Origin: Caballeronia sordidicola
Lineage (GTDB): Bacteria; Pseudomonadota; Gammaproteobacteria; Burkholderiales; Burkholderiaceae
Length of the DNA: 64,000 nt
Assembly: GCF_000729995.1 (NCBI RefSeq)
Contig: NZ_JNFG01000004.1
Location: 124,001 to 188,000, forward strand
Reading direction: 5' to 3'
The notes below the pieces were generated by a model. That model was not told the origin of the DNA and did no database searches. It worked only from the letters and a program-made list of their open reading frames with translations. The position numbers were made by a program, and so were the translations under genes. Numbering within the stretch: position 1 is the stretch's first letter; the number at the start of each line of letters is the position of its first letter. Positions 8,920 to 17,831 of this stretch are shown here, piece after piece.

Positions 8920-9843
8920 TCAAACGCAGGGCGCCACGCCGTCGCGTTTTTTCGCGAGCAGCGCACGTCCCACTCGCGATGCGCTCGGCTTGCCGATCGT
9001 CTGCGAAATGAAATCACCAATCTCCACGAGCTGATCGAGATCGACGCCGGTTTCAATACCGAGCCCGTTCAGCAGGAAGATCACGTCCTCGGTCGCGACG
9101 TTGCCAGTCGCCCCTTTCGCGTATGGACAGCCGCCGAGTCCCGCCACGGAGGCGTGGAAAATCTCGATGCCTTCCTGCAGCGATGCGTAGATATTCGCGA
9201 CGGCCTGACCGTAGGTGTCGTGGAAATGGCCGGAGAGCCGTTCGCGTGGAAACACCTTCGATACCGCCGCCATCACCTCGCGCGTGCGGCCCGCTGTGCC
9301 CACGCCGATGGTGTCGGCGATATCGATTTCATCGCAGCCGAGCGCCTTCATGCGCTGCACGACATCGACCACTGCTTCGATCGGCACATCGCCTTGATAG
9401 GGGCATCCCAGCGCGCACGAAATGCTGGCGCGCACGCGCAGTCCTGCTTCTTTCGCGGCCTTCGCGACGGGTTCGAAGCGCGCGATGCTCTCCGCAATAC
9501 TGCAGTTGATATTCTTCTGCGAGAACGCTTCGCTCGCCGCGCCGAAGATGACGATCTCATCGACCTTCGCATCCAGCGCCGCTTCGAAGCCGCGCAGATT
9601 CGGCGTGAGCGCCGAGTAAATCGTGCCCTGACGCCGCTCGATACCCGCCATCACGGCCGCGCCGTCCGCCATTTGCGGCACCCATTTTGGCGAGACGAAC
9701 GACGCCGATTCAACGTTCTGCAAACCCGCGTTTGCCAGCCGGTTCACCAGTTCGATCTTCACCTCGGTCGCAACGAATTCCTTCTCGTTCTGCAGGCCGT
9801 CGCGCGGTCCCACTTCGACGATTTTTACCTTGGCCGGTAGCAT
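8920..9843 (-). CDS. mvaB: Hydroxymethylglutaryl-CoA lyase
   Basis: A 307-residue DRE-TIM metallolyase that cleaves 3-hydroxy-3-methylglutaryl-CoA to acetyl-CoA and acetoacetate, the last step of leucine breakdown. EVGPRDGLQNE near residue 10 supplies the catalytic Asp and Arg, SGHFHDTYG carries metal-binding His residues, and GLGGCPYAKGATGN near residue 233 contains the signature catalytic Cys. Length and motifs fit bacterial MvaB/LiuE. The other leucine-pathway genes are not beside it. Confidence 0.95.
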   Translation of the reverse strand: MLPAKVKIVEVGPRDGLQNEKEFVATEVKIELVNRLANAGLQNVESASFVSPKWVPQMADGAAVMAGIERRQGTIYSALTPNLRGFEAALDAKVDEIVIFGAASEAFSQKNINCSIAESIARFEPVAKAAKEAGLRVRASISCALGCPYQGDVPIEAVVDVVQRMKALGCDEIDIADTIGVGTAGRTREVMAAVSKVFPRERLSGHFHDTYGQAVANIYASLQEGIEIFHASVAGLGGCPYAKGATGNVATEDVIFLLNGLGIETGVDLDQLVEIGDFISQTIGKPSASRVGRALLAKKRDGVAPCV

Positions 9844-9880
9844 GGTTGTCTCCTTGGAATGCGTGTTTGTCCTTGCGGTT

Positions 9881-10822
9881 TTAGTAACCGCGTTTCACAT
9901 CGACTATGCCGGATATCGGCTCGCCGCGCGCGAGCGCCAAGATCTTGTTCGCGACCTGCTCCGTGCTTTCCTCGCGCAGCGTTTCAGCGGCGATATGCGG
10001 CGTGATCGTGAGGCGCGGCGTGCGCCAGAACGGATGATTGTCCGGCAACGGTTCGGTGTGGAATACATCGAGTGTTGCGGCGGCGATCTGGCCGGATTGC
10101 ATCGCGTGGAGCAAATCGTCGTCGACCAGATGCCCGCCGCGCGCGAGGTTGACGAGATACGCGCCCGGCGCCAGCCGTTCAAACGTGCGCCGGTTCAGGA
10201 TGCCTTCGGTGTCCGGCGTATGCGGCAGCAGGTTGATGAGCACTCTCGTGCCGTCGAGGAAGGGCTCGAACTGTTCGTCGCCGGCAAAAGTCTTGACGCC
10301 CTCAACATCCCGCTTGGTACGGCTAAAACCACGCACCGGCATGCCGAACGCCGTCAGCGCCTGCGCGACCCGTGCGCCGAGAACGCCCATGCCCAGCACG
10401 CCGACCGTGAAGTCCTTCAGCGCATAGGGCGGTAGTTTTTGCCAACGATGCTCACGCTGGAGCGCATCGTATTCGTCCAGGCGGCGCAAGTAGCGCAGCA
10501 CCGTATGGGCCGCGTATTCGACCATCTGGTGGCCCATGCCGCTATCTTCCAGGCGCACGAGCAGCGCATTGGGCGGCAGCGTGCCGGGAAGCTTCCGTTC
10601 GATTTCCAGGATTGCATCGACACCCGCGCCCAGATTGAACACCGCCTTCAGATCCGGCCGGTTTGCGAACAACTCGGCTGGCGCGCGCCAGACGACGGCG
10701 TAGTCCGCGGGAGCGTTGTCGCCGGGTTGCCACAGACGTACATCGGCGCCGGGAAGCGCACGGGCGAGATCGTCAAGCCAGAGCGAGGCCTCGGCGTGGT
10801 GCTCGTAGAGAATGATCTTCAT
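9881..10822 (-). CDS. ghrA: 2-hydroxyacid dehydrogenase, glyoxylate/hydroxypyruvate reductase A-like
   Basis: A 313-residue NAD(P)-dependent D-2-hydroxyacid dehydrogenase. The Rossmann motif GVLGMGVLGARVAQAL sits near residue 143. The catalytic Arg is in NLARGGHLVDDDLL (near residue 228), the Glu in FHTEPLPDNHPFW and the His in TPHIAAET. The overall text follows the GhrA subgroup, which reduces glyoxylate and hydroxypyruvate. It is the first gene of the minus-strand operon, 37 bp before HMG-CoA lyase. Exact substrate preference cannot be read. Confidence 0.88.
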   Translation of the reverse strand: MKIILYEHHAEASLWLDDLARALPGADVRLWQPGDNAPADYAVVWRAPAELFANRPDLKAVFNLGAGVDAILEIERKLPGTLPPNALLVRLEDSGMGHQMVEYAAHTVLRYLRRLDEYDALQREHRWQKLPPYALKDFTVGVLGMGVLGARVAQALTAFGMPVRGFSRTKRDVEGVKTFAGDEQFEPFLDGTRVLINLLPHTPDTEGILNRRTFERLAPGAYLVNLARGGHLVDDDLLHAMQSGQIAAATLDVFHTEPLPDNHPFWRTPRLTITPHIAAETLREESTEQVANKILALARGEPISGIVDVKRGY

Positions 10823-11069
10823 CGAAGGTTCTTGTTCACGGGGGTAAGGAGAACGCGCGGATTGAGCGTTGAATTGTGTCCGAAATTAAGCCTATTTTAC
10901 GGTTTCGCCGCGTTTTTGCCGATTCGCACACGTAACGCGGGAGACTACGCCGCCTGTTTGGCCCGATCGCCGCCGATAACCAAATGACGAAAACTTGGTT
11001 CGCGCCGACGCGCGCACGCAGCAGAATTGTTCCTCACCATGCCGGCTTCGAGCTGGCAGCGAGGTTCAC

Positions 11070-11690
11070 ATGAGTTCATGCAGTACATCCGCCTGGCCGC
11101 CGCGGCTCGTCACCGTACCGGGTCTGCACGGCAGCGAAGGCGCGCACTGGCAAACGTGGCTGGAGCGGCAATTTGCCAGATCTCGACGCGTCGAGCAGGA
11201 CGACTGGGACGCGCCTCAACTGGACGCGTGGGCACAATCCGTCGCGGATACCGTGACGAGCGTCCGCGGCCCGGTGATTCTTGCCGCGCATAGTTTCGGT
11301 TGCCTCGCGGCCGCGCACGCGATTGCACAGGGGCTGACCGGCGACGCCGTTGCCGGCGTGCTGTTTGTCGCGCCCGCCAGCCCGGACAAATTCCGTTTTG
11401 CCGGCGCGTTCGAACCGCGCCGTCTTGGCGTGCCATCGGTACTGATCGCGAGCATGACCGACCCGTGGATGCCCTTCGACCAGGCGATGCGCCTGGCGAG
11501 TCAGCTTGGCAGCGCGTTCGTGAATCTGGGAGACGCCGGGCACATCAACACAGCATCGGGTTTCGGCCCGTGGCCGCGCGCAAAATATTTCGTCGATACC
11601 TTGATTCATTGCGCAGCCCCGGCGCATTTCGCGGAGCAACCCGACGTATTCGACCAATTCGAGCCCATCGAACAGGCGGCCTATGGATGA
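11070..11690 (+). CDS. RBBP9/YdeN-family serine hydrolase
   Basis: A 206-residue alpha/beta hydrolase. The start at 11070 is chosen because GAGG sits 7 nt upstream and the protein then runs straight into LVTVPGLHGSEGAHWQTW, the family's opening loop. The nucleophile elbow is AAHSFGCLAA (Ser near 83), the acid is in ASMTDPWMPFDQA, and the histidine is in LGDAGHINTASGFGPWP, all typical of RBBP9-like hydrolases (PF06821). The natural substrate is unknown. It is divergent from the ghrA-like gene. Confidence 0.88.
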   Translation: MSSCSTSAWPPRLVTVPGLHGSEGAHWQTWLERQFARSRRVEQDDWDAPQLDAWAQSVADTVTSVRGPVILAAHSFGCLAAAHAIAQGLTGDAVAGVLFVAPASPDKFRFAGAFEPRRLGVPSVLIASMTDPWMPFDQAMRLASQLGSAFVNLGDAGHINTASGFGPWPRAKYFVDTLIHCAAPAHFAEQPDVFDQFEPIEQAAYG

Positions 11691-11774
11691 GTTGTCCGAT
11701 ACATTACATTCCTGACTTTTCGATAGAATCGCCGCTTCGCAGCGGATTTCACTATTCGAATAATCGGGGGATGT

Positions 11775-12782
11775 ATGGCGGGTTTGAAGCATTGGGCAGC
11801 AATCGCGGCGCTGGGTTTCGTTACGTTCACCTCATTTGCTCACGCGGATACGGCGTTGCTCAACGTCTCTTACGACGTCACGCGCGAGTTGTACAAGGAC
11901 ATCGATACCGCGTTTATTGCCGACTATAAGCAGAAGACCGGCGAGACGCTTTCCGTGCGCCAGTCGCATGGCGCGTCGAGTGCGCAGGCGTTGTCGGTGA
12001 TGCAGGGACTGCAGGCCGACGTGGTCACGATGAACCAGCCGAACGACATCGACTTGCTGGTCGAGCGCGGCGGCCTCGTGCCGGCCAACTGGCGCACGCT
12101 TCTGCCGAATAACGCGGTGCCGTATACGACCACCATGGTGTTTCTGGTGCGTCATGGAAACCCGAAAAACATCAAGGACTGGAGTGATCTCGCGCGTCCC
12201 GGCGTGCAGGTCGTGATCGCGAATCCGAAGACGTCGGGTAATGGGCGTTATGCATATCTGGCGGCGTGGGGCTACAAGAAGCAGCAAGGCGCAACCGATG
12301 AACAGGCTCAAGCGTTCGAGAAAGCCATTTTCAAGAACGTGCCGGTGCTGGATACGGGCGGCCGAGGCGCTACGACAACCTTCACGCAACGCGGTATTGG
12401 CGACGTGCTGGTGACGTTTGAAAACGAAGTCGCGTTGATGGATGCGGGCGCGTCGGGCAAGGATTTCGACGCAGTGTATCCGTCGGTGAGTTTGTTAGCC
12501 GAGCCGCCGGTTGCGGTGGTTGCCAAGGTCGTGGACAAGCGCGCGACGCGCAAGGAAGCGCAGGCGTACCTGGATTATTTGTGGACACCGGCGGCGCAGG
12601 AAATCATCGCGCAACATCATCTGCGGCCGCGCAATGCCGAAGTGCTCGCGAAACACGCCAGCGAATTCAAGCCGATCAAGACGTTCACGGTGGAGCAGGT
12701 TTTCGGCAACTGGCAGAAAGCGCAGCAAACCCATTTCTCCGATGGCGGCACGTTTGATCAGGTGATTGTGGATAAGAATTGA
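11775..12782 (+). CDS. Sulfate (thiosulfate) ABC transporter substrate-binding protein
   Basis: A 335-residue periplasmic binding protein with a signal peptide ending in FAHA (about residue 24) and the Sbp/CysP signatures NVSYDVTRELY, QSHGASSAQA and VVIANPKTSGNGRY. It captures sulfate or thiosulfate for CysTWA. The length fits the family. No cysT, cysW or cysA follows; a Fic-family gene lies downstream instead, so the permease must be elsewhere or the operon has been broken. Confidence 0.92.
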   Translation: MAGLKHWAAIAALGFVTFTSFAHADTALLNVSYDVTRELYKDIDTAFIADYKQKTGETLSVRQSHGASSAQALSVMQGLQADVVTMNQPNDIDLLVERGGLVPANWRTLLPNNAVPYTTTMVFLVRHGNPKNIKDWSDLARPGVQVVIANPKTSGNGRYAYLAAWGYKKQQGATDEQAQAFEKAIFKNVPVLDTGGRGATTTFTQRGIGDVLVTFENEVALMDAGASGKDFDAVYPSVSLLAEPPVAVVAKVVDKRATRKEAQAYLDYLWTPAAQEIIAQHHLRPRNAEVLAKHASEFKPIKTFTVEQVFGNWQKAQQTHFSDGGTFDQVIVDKN

Positions 12783-13186
12783 GGGCGTAGGGCAATTCCA
12801 ACGACTTGCTGCTCCTTCACGTGTGCGCTGGTGAAGGGGTCAGCGCCCGCGCGAATCGCTCTGTCTCGGCAAGCAGGTCATTTTCATCAAACCCCTTGTA
12901 GCTGCCATGACCAGGGCAGCATGAGCCTACCGGCATCAAGCACAATTCTCATTCTTTTGATGCTGCACGACAAAACACCGAGTTTTGGAGATGTCACGCG
13001 ACATTTTTCGAGATTGTGGGCTCTTTCTTCGCTGGAAAGCGACATTTTCCCGCGAGCTCGATAGAAGGAAAAAATTGGTTTTTTCGCTGCTACGCGACAA
13101 ATAAGCTGGTTTAAGCGACGCTACACGACAAAATGGAGACTTTGGTCTGTAAGATGTGACGTTACGCGACAACTGCTTCCGCTCCA
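12783..13186. other. AT-richer intergenic region before the Fic gene
   Basis: No gene is seen. Near the left end is a hairpin CCTTCAC/GTGAAGG (12814-12838) that may end the sbp transcript. GCATCAA/TTGATGC at 12933-12963 forms another dyad. The rest is dominated by the CGACA motif array described separately and should contain the Fic promoter. Confidence 0.55.
12961..13175 (+). repeat. Six ordered CGACA-core motifs upstream of the Fic gene
   Basis: Six same-strand copies of a motif close to GCTACGCGACAAAA occur, with CGACA cores starting at 12968, 12999, 13040, 13095, 13126 and 13167. The spacings are 31, 41, 55, 31 and 41 bp, so the 31/41 pattern occurs twice. Flanks outside the motifs are not repeated. 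This looks like an array of protein-binding sites rather than a segmental duplication. A seventh core (13230) lies inside the coding region. Confidence 0.65.
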
Positions 13187-14710
13187 ATGAACGTCACGAT
13201 CATCAAGAAGGCCGCTGCCGTCAGGCTCGCGACAGAGGACATCATTTTCCTGTCGCGCCTAGGTCCCGCCGCGCGACGCAAGGTGCAACGCAGCGCAGTG
13301 GGTGGAAAGCTGACCCGCGTGTTTAAAGGGGTATATGTCAGCAATGAGGGCGGTCAGGCCGAAGTAGAACGGCGAGTGCGTGCGCAATGGGTGGATATCG
13401 GCGGCATGCTCATTCCAGGAGGTGTCGTTTCGCATGTCAGCGCCTTCCACGGCCAACCGCAAGACCACGTCTGGATGGTCTCGCACCCAAGCCTCGTGCG
13501 CAAAAGGCTCGAATTGCCCGGGCTCGCTTTCCAGCTCGTTGAAGGGCCTGGGCCGCTGCCAGGGGATATGCCTCTCAGTCAAAGTGGACTGCACTGGGCG
13601 AGCCAGCCGCGGATGCTGCTTGAAAATCTTGGCCGCAAGGCGCCGCGCCGCGTAGGTCAGGAGGAGGTCGAGAAGTGGCTTATCGAGCGACTGAATGCCT
13701 CAGGAGAAGCGTTCCTCAACGAGTTGCGTGACAAGGCTGCATCGCTGGCCGAGCCACTTGGCATGAAGGAAGAGCTCGAAACCTTGCGCGGAATGATTGG
13801 CGAACTCCTTGGGACGCACGAGAAGGGCGAACTGAAGACGACTGAAGGGATTCTTGTATCGAAAGGAAAACCAGTCGATCGCGACCGTATCGAGCGCTTC
13901 AACCTGCTTGCCGGCTACCTCCGTGGGGCTGCTCTGCCCCGCATCGCAGACGCTGTTCCGAATGGTGTTGCACGGCATAATCGGGCCTTCATCGAATCGT
14001 ATTTTTCGAACTACGTGGAAGGCACCAAATTTTCCATTGAGGAAGCGCGCGACATTGTCATCAACAACAAGGTCGTGACGACGCGACCAAAGGACTCGCA
14101 CGACGTCCTCGGTGTGTATCGGTTGGCGATCGAAGCACCTTACCGCCATAGTCCGCCAGTATCGGGAGAAGAATTTCTGCCCGCGTTGCTCGAGTGGCAC
14201 GCAAAAATGCTTCATGCGCGGCCCGAGGCCAGCCCTGGAAAAATTAAAACGCAGACTAACTACGCCGGCACGACCCAGTTCGTGAACCCAGCGCAGGTTC
14301 GGGGGACCTTCGAAGAAGGGTCGCGCATTGCGCTGAGCGTTCCGGAGGGACTCGCCCGCGCTGTTTTCTATATGTTTCTAGTCGCCGAAATTCATCCGTT
14401 TGTCGACGGCAATGGGCGGGTGTCGCGTCTCGTCATGAATGCCGAGCTCTCGCGCACAGGCTTGCACCGAATCATCGTGCCCACCCTGTTCCATCCGCAA
14501 TTCGTCGATTGTCTGCGCAAGCTCACGCAAGAAAATGAGCCCATCGACTTTGTTCGGAGCTTGGCCAAGATGGCGCGATGGTGTGCACAGTTTGACTACA
14601 GCAACCTTGACATGGTCATTGAGAACCTGAAGAGGACCCATGCGATGGAGGAATCTCCGGCGCGGTTCCAACTGCACAACATTGACGGGACCCGCACGCT
14701 TGCGGAGTGA
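13187..14710 (+). CDS. Fic-domain protein with AbiEi-like N-terminal region
   Basis: A 507-residue protein. Residues about 1-110 resemble AbiEi-type antitoxin/regulator proteins: a helical start, then KLTRVFKGVYV, then GGVVSHVSAFHG. The C-terminal half is a Fic domain with HPFVDGNGRVSR at His403, the complete AMP-transferase active site (HxFx[D/E]GNGRxxR). Upstream, SNYVEG (Ser274, Glu278) matches the class II inhibitory helix [S/T]xxxE[G/N], so the enzyme is probably autoinhibited. No separate antitoxin gene lies beside it. Fic domains usually AMPylate protein hydroxyls; the target is unknown. The location between sbp and the bio operon suggests acquisition. Confidence 0.85.
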   Translation: MNVTIIKKAAAVRLATEDIIFLSRLGPAARRKVQRSAVGGKLTRVFKGVYVSNEGGQAEVERRVRAQWVDIGGMLIPGGVVSHVSAFHGQPQDHVWMVSHPSLVRKRLELPGLAFQLVEGPGPLPGDMPLSQSGLHWASQPRMLLENLGRKAPRRVGQEEVEKWLIERLNASGEAFLNELRDKAASLAEPLGMKEELETLRGMIGELLGTHEKGELKTTEGILVSKGKPVDRDRIERFNLLAGYLRGAALPRIADAVPNGVARHNRAFIESYFSNYVEGTKFSIEEARDIVINNKVVTTRPKDSHDVLGVYRLAIEAPYRHSPPVSGEEFLPALLEWHAKMLHARPEASPGKIKTQTNYAGTTQFVNPAQVRGTFEEGSRIALSVPEGLARAVFYMFLVAEIHPFVDGNGRVSRLVMNAELSRTGLHRIIVPTLFHPQFVDCLRKLTQENEPIDFVRSLAKMARWCAQFDYSNLDMVIENLKRTHAMEESPARFQLHNIDGTRTLAE

Positions 14711-14729
14711 CGTCGTCAGCGCAATCGAA

Positions 14730-14764
14730 GAAATCCCCCGGATCTGACGATCGCGGGGGATTCC
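14730..14764. terminator. Terminator between Fic gene and bioB
   Basis: AAATCCCCC/GGGGGATT forms a stem around an 11-14 nt loop between two convergent genes. The flanking T-run is short. Confidence 0.7.
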
Positions 14765-14809
14765 GGACATCAACTGCGCTTCAAGTCAGCAAACCAAACG
14801 ACCTGTCGA

Positions 14810-15859
14810 TCACTGCACCTGCGCGTGCCCGCACTTCACGTCACACGCTTGCGCTGCTTGCATCTGCTGCGACGCCTCCGCGCGCATTCCCAACCGCTCC
14901 AGCAATTTCCGGTCGGCTTCAGCCTGCGGGTTGCTCGTCGTCAGCAACTGGTCGCCGTAGAAAATCGAGTTCGCGCCGGCGAGGAAACACAGCGCCTGCA
15001 GCGCTTCATCCATTTGCTCGCGTCCCGCCGACAACCGCACCATCGCCTTGGGCATCGTGATGCGCGCAACCGCGATGGTACGCACGAATTCAAACGGATC
15101 GAGCGGTGCGGTGCCCGTCAGCGGCGTGCCTTCCACCTGCACAAGATTGTTGATAGGCACCGATTCCGGATACGGCTCCATGTTCGCCAGTTGCGTGATC
15201 AGCCCGGCGCGCTCGCGACGCGATTCGCCCATGCCGACAATCCCGCCGCAACACACGTTGATACCGGCATCGCGGACGTGTTCGAGCGTATCCAGACGAT
15301 CCTGATACGTGCGCGTCGAGATGATCTGGCCGTAGAACTCCGGCGATGTATCGAGGTTATGGTTGTAGTAGTCCAGCCCTGCGTCGCGCAGGCGCGCCGC
15401 CTGATGCCCTTCCAGCATGCCTAGCGTCACGCAGGTTTCGAGGCCCATTGCCTTCACGCCGCGAATCATGTCGGCGATCGGTTCCAGATGCTGGTCCTTC
15501 GGATTGCGCCATGCCGCGCCCATGCAGAAACGCGTCGCGCCGTTCGCCTTGGCGATTTCGGCGGCCTTCAGGACTTCATCGACGGCCATCAGTTTTTCGG
15601 CCTTCAACCCTGTGTCGTGATGCGACGACTGCGGGCAATACGCGCAATCTTCCGGGCAACCGCCGGTCTTGATCGACAGCAGCGTGGAGAGCTGAACGGT
15701 GTTGGCATCGAAGTGTTCACGATGCACAGCCTGCGCGCGAAACAGCAAGTCGTTGAACGGCAGGTCGTAGAGCGCGACGATATCCGCGACACGCCAGCGA
15801 GCCAGCGTTTGCGGTGCGGCGGGTTGAGCGGCCTGATCGGTGGATTGCAGTTGCGTCAT
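14810..15859 (-). CDS. bioB: Biotin synthase
   Basis: A 349-residue radical-SAM enzyme that inserts sulfur into dethiobiotin. The 4Fe-4S motif is [12 protein letters not shown] with Cys68, Cys72 and Cys75 (C-x3-C-x2-C). The family segments [22 protein letters not shown] and [12 protein letters not shown] are present. The start at 15859 (MTQLQ) is chosen because AAGGA lies 8 nt upstream and matches known Burkholderia BioB starts. An upstream ATG at 15892 would overlap the bioD stop by 4 bp but lacks a ribosome site. Last gene of bioA-bioF-bioD-bioB. Confidence 0.97.
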   Translation of the reverse strand: MTQLQSTDQAAQPAAPQTLARWRVADIVALYDLPFNDLLFRAQAVHREHFDANTVQLSTLLSIKTGGCPEDCAYCPQSSHHDTGLKAEKLMAVDEVLKAAEIAKANGATRFCMGAAWRNPKDQHLEPIADMIRGVKAMGLETCVTLGMLEGHQAARLRDAGLDYYNHNLDTSPEFYGQIISTRTYQDRLDTLEHVRDAGINVCCGGIVGMGESRRERAGLITQLANMEPYPESVPINNLVQVEGTPLTGTAPLDPFEFVRTIAVARITMPKAMVRLSAGREQMDEALQALCFLAGANSIFYGDQLLTTSNPQAEADRKLLERLGMRAEASQQMQAAQACDVKCGHAQVQ

Positions 15860-15888
15860 GTGAGGATCCTTATTCATATAACGAAGAA

Positions 15889-16614
15889 TCATTGGCCCGC
15901 GCCAACTGAACGAAGCGTGTCCAGCAGCAGGGAGGTATCGATATAAGTCGTTGCCGCGCGAGCGTCCGGCGGCGTGAGGCGGGGAATGGTGCCGAGCAGC
16001 GGCGCGTTGTATTGACTGTCCAGCCGCAGCCGGATTGCTTCGATGTTTTCAGCGGGAAACAGCATGGCGGGATCGATCTGGTTAGCCACCCAGCCCGCCA
16101 GATGCAGCCCACGTGCCGCGATGGCCTCAGCGCTCAGCAACGCATGGCTAATGCAGCCGAGCCGCATGCCGACCACGAGCACGACAGGAAGATTCAATGC
16201 GAACGCGAGGTCGGCGGTATCGTGGACATCGGTGAGCGGCACGCGGAATCCGCCCACGCCTTCCACCACGACCACGTCCGCTTGCTGCACGGCGAACTTG
16301 TGCGCATCCACGATCCGCGCAATATCCAGCGATACGTTCTCGCGTGCTGCCGCGATATGCGGCGCGGCAGCTTCCTTCAGCAGGAACGGCGTCCGTATCG
16401 ATGGCGGCAGCGCAACGTTAGCGGCGGCATCGAGTTGATCGGCGTCTTCGTTGTGCCACTCGCCGTCGAGTTCAAACGCGCCTGCCGCGATGGGTTTCAT
16501 CGCGGCGGCGCGCAGGCCGAGTGCGGCGAAGCCATGCAGCAAAGCAGCCGATACGAGCGTCTTGCCGATCTCGGTATCGGTGCCGGTGACGAAGAGCGAG
16601 AGTGGCCCTGTCAT
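15889..16614 (-). CDS. bioD: Dethiobiotin synthetase
   Basis: A 241-residue ATP-dependent enzyme that closes the ureido ring of 7,8-diaminopelargonate. The N-terminal [19 protein letters not shown] carries the P-loop-like motif with the catalytic Lys, AAMKPIAAG follows, and [13 protein letters not shown] gives the second active-site loop. The start overlaps the bioF stop by 4 bp (ATGA), indicating translational coupling. Confidence 0.97.
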   Translation of the reverse strand: MTGPLSLFVTGTDTEIGKTLVSAALLHGFAALGLRAAAMKPIAAGAFELDGEWHNEDADQLDAAANVALPPSIRTPFLLKEAAAPHIAAARENVSLDIARIVDAHKFAVQQADVVVVEGVGGFRVPLTDVHDTADLAFALNLPVVLVVGMRLGCISHALLSAEAIAARGLHLAGWVANQIDPAMLFPAENIEAIRLRLDSQYNAPLLGTIPRLTPPDARAATTYIDTSLLLDTLRSVGAGQ

Positions 16615-17831
16615 GATCGATTGCTCAAGGTTTGCAGTGCATCGTCGAGCTTGGCTAGGTCGTCGTGGCTATGCGCCGCCGAGAGCGAAATGCGCAGGCG
16701 CGATGTGCCAACGGGAACTGTCGGCGGCCGGATTGCGGGCACCCACATGCTGTATTCATCGAGCGCGGCGGCGAGCTTCAGCGTCTCCTCATTGCCGCCG
16801 ATAATCAACGGTTGAACGGCTGTATGCGAATCCACCGGTGACCATCGCGTGCGCTGCAAAATGGCGCGCGTACTGTCGATCAACGTAGCGAGATGGGCGC
16901 GTCTTGCGTCGCCTTCCTGTCCGCCGATAATCTTCAAACTCGCCGATACCGCGTGCGCCACGGCCGGCGCCGATGCCGTCGTAAAGATGTACGGCCGCGC
17001 GCGTTGCACGAACCATTCGATCACCGTCTCATGCGCGATCACGAACGCGCCGGACACGCCCGCTGCCTTGCCCAACGTGCCGACGTACACAAGATGCGGT
17101 GAGCGCAACGCGGCGTCGGCCAGCGCGCCGCGGCCTTGCGGACCGAGCACGCCGAAACCGTGCGCGTCGTCGACAACCAGCCATGCGCCGTGACGCTCCG
17201 CCAACTCGAGCAGCGAGCCAAGCGGGGCGATATCGCCGTCCATGCTGAAGACGGAGTCCGTGACGATGATCTTCGTGCCGCTCTCATTCGCCGATGCTTC
17301 GAGCATGGCGTCGAGCGCTTCGGCGTCGGCGTGAGGATAGATGCGAATCTCCGCTCGCGACAGGCGTGCGCCATCGATCAGCGATGCATGGTTCAACGCG
17401 TCGCAGAACATCAGCGTGTCGCGACCGCCGGACTTACTCGCAGCGCCGAGCGTAGTCAGCGTCGCGAGATTTGCCATGTAGCCGGTGCTGAAGTACAGCG
17501 CACGCGCCTGGTCGACGAAACCGCCGGAAAACGCCGCAAGGTCGTCTTCAAGCTGCGCATGCGCGCGCGAATGGCCGCCGAGCAGATGCGATCCGCCGCT
17601 GCCCGCGCCGTATTGTCGTGCGCCTTCCGCCAGTGCTTCGCGCAGGGTTTCATGCGCGGCGAGCCCGAGATAATCGTTGCTCGCAAAGCCGATGATCTCG
17701 CGTCCATCTACCGTCATGTGAGCGGCGCAGGCGCTGTCGACAATTCGTCGGCGACGACGCAAGCCGTTGCGCTCGATATCGGCGAGACCTTGTTTCAGGG
17801 ACTCGAAAAGAGCGGGCGATGTGTTGCTCAT
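16611..17831 (-). CDS. bioF: 8-amino-7-oxononanoate synthase
   Basis: A 406-residue PLP enzyme condensing pimeloyl thioester with alanine. It shows [12 protein letters not shown] near residue 50, [32 protein letters not shown], and the PLP Lys in [12 protein letters not shown] near residue 255. Length and order are standard for the alpha-oxoamine synthase family. Both ends overlap neighbours by 4 bp (ATGA) with bioA upstream and bioD downstream. Confidence 0.97.
   Translation of the reverse strand: MSNTSPALFESLKQGLADIERNGLRRRRRIVDSACAAHMTVDGREIIGFASNDYLGLAAHETLREALAEGARQYGAGSGGSHLLGGHSRAHAQLEDDLAAFSGGFVDQARALYFSTGYMANLATLTTLGAASKSGGRDTLMFCDALNHASLIDGARLSRAEIRIYPHADAEALDAMLEASANESGTKIIVTDSVFSMDGDIAPLGSLLELAERHGAWLVVDDAHGFGVLGPQGRGALADAALRSPHLVYVGTLGKAAGVSGAFVIAHETVIEWFVQRARPYIFTTASAPAVAHAVSASLKIIGGQEGDARRAHLATLIDSTRAILQRTRWSPVDSHTAVQPLIIGGNEETLKLAAALDEYSMWVPAIRPPTVPVGTSRLRISLSAAHSHDDLAKLDDALQTLSNRS

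Noticed and set aside
8233-9840. 535-codon plus-strand frame
   Set aside because: It crosses YbaK and HMG-CoA lyase, whose active-site motifs are on the other strand; a GC-codon shadow.
12961-13171. 127-bp segmental duplication as the origin of the repeated 31/41 spacing
   Set aside because: Aligning the two halves by position shows similarity only at the CGACA motifs, so the spacing is conserved without the intervening sequence.
12961-13175. CGACA motif array as a CRISPR
   Set aside because: The repeated part is only 8-12 bp, spacing varies between 31 and 55 bp, and no cas genes are present.
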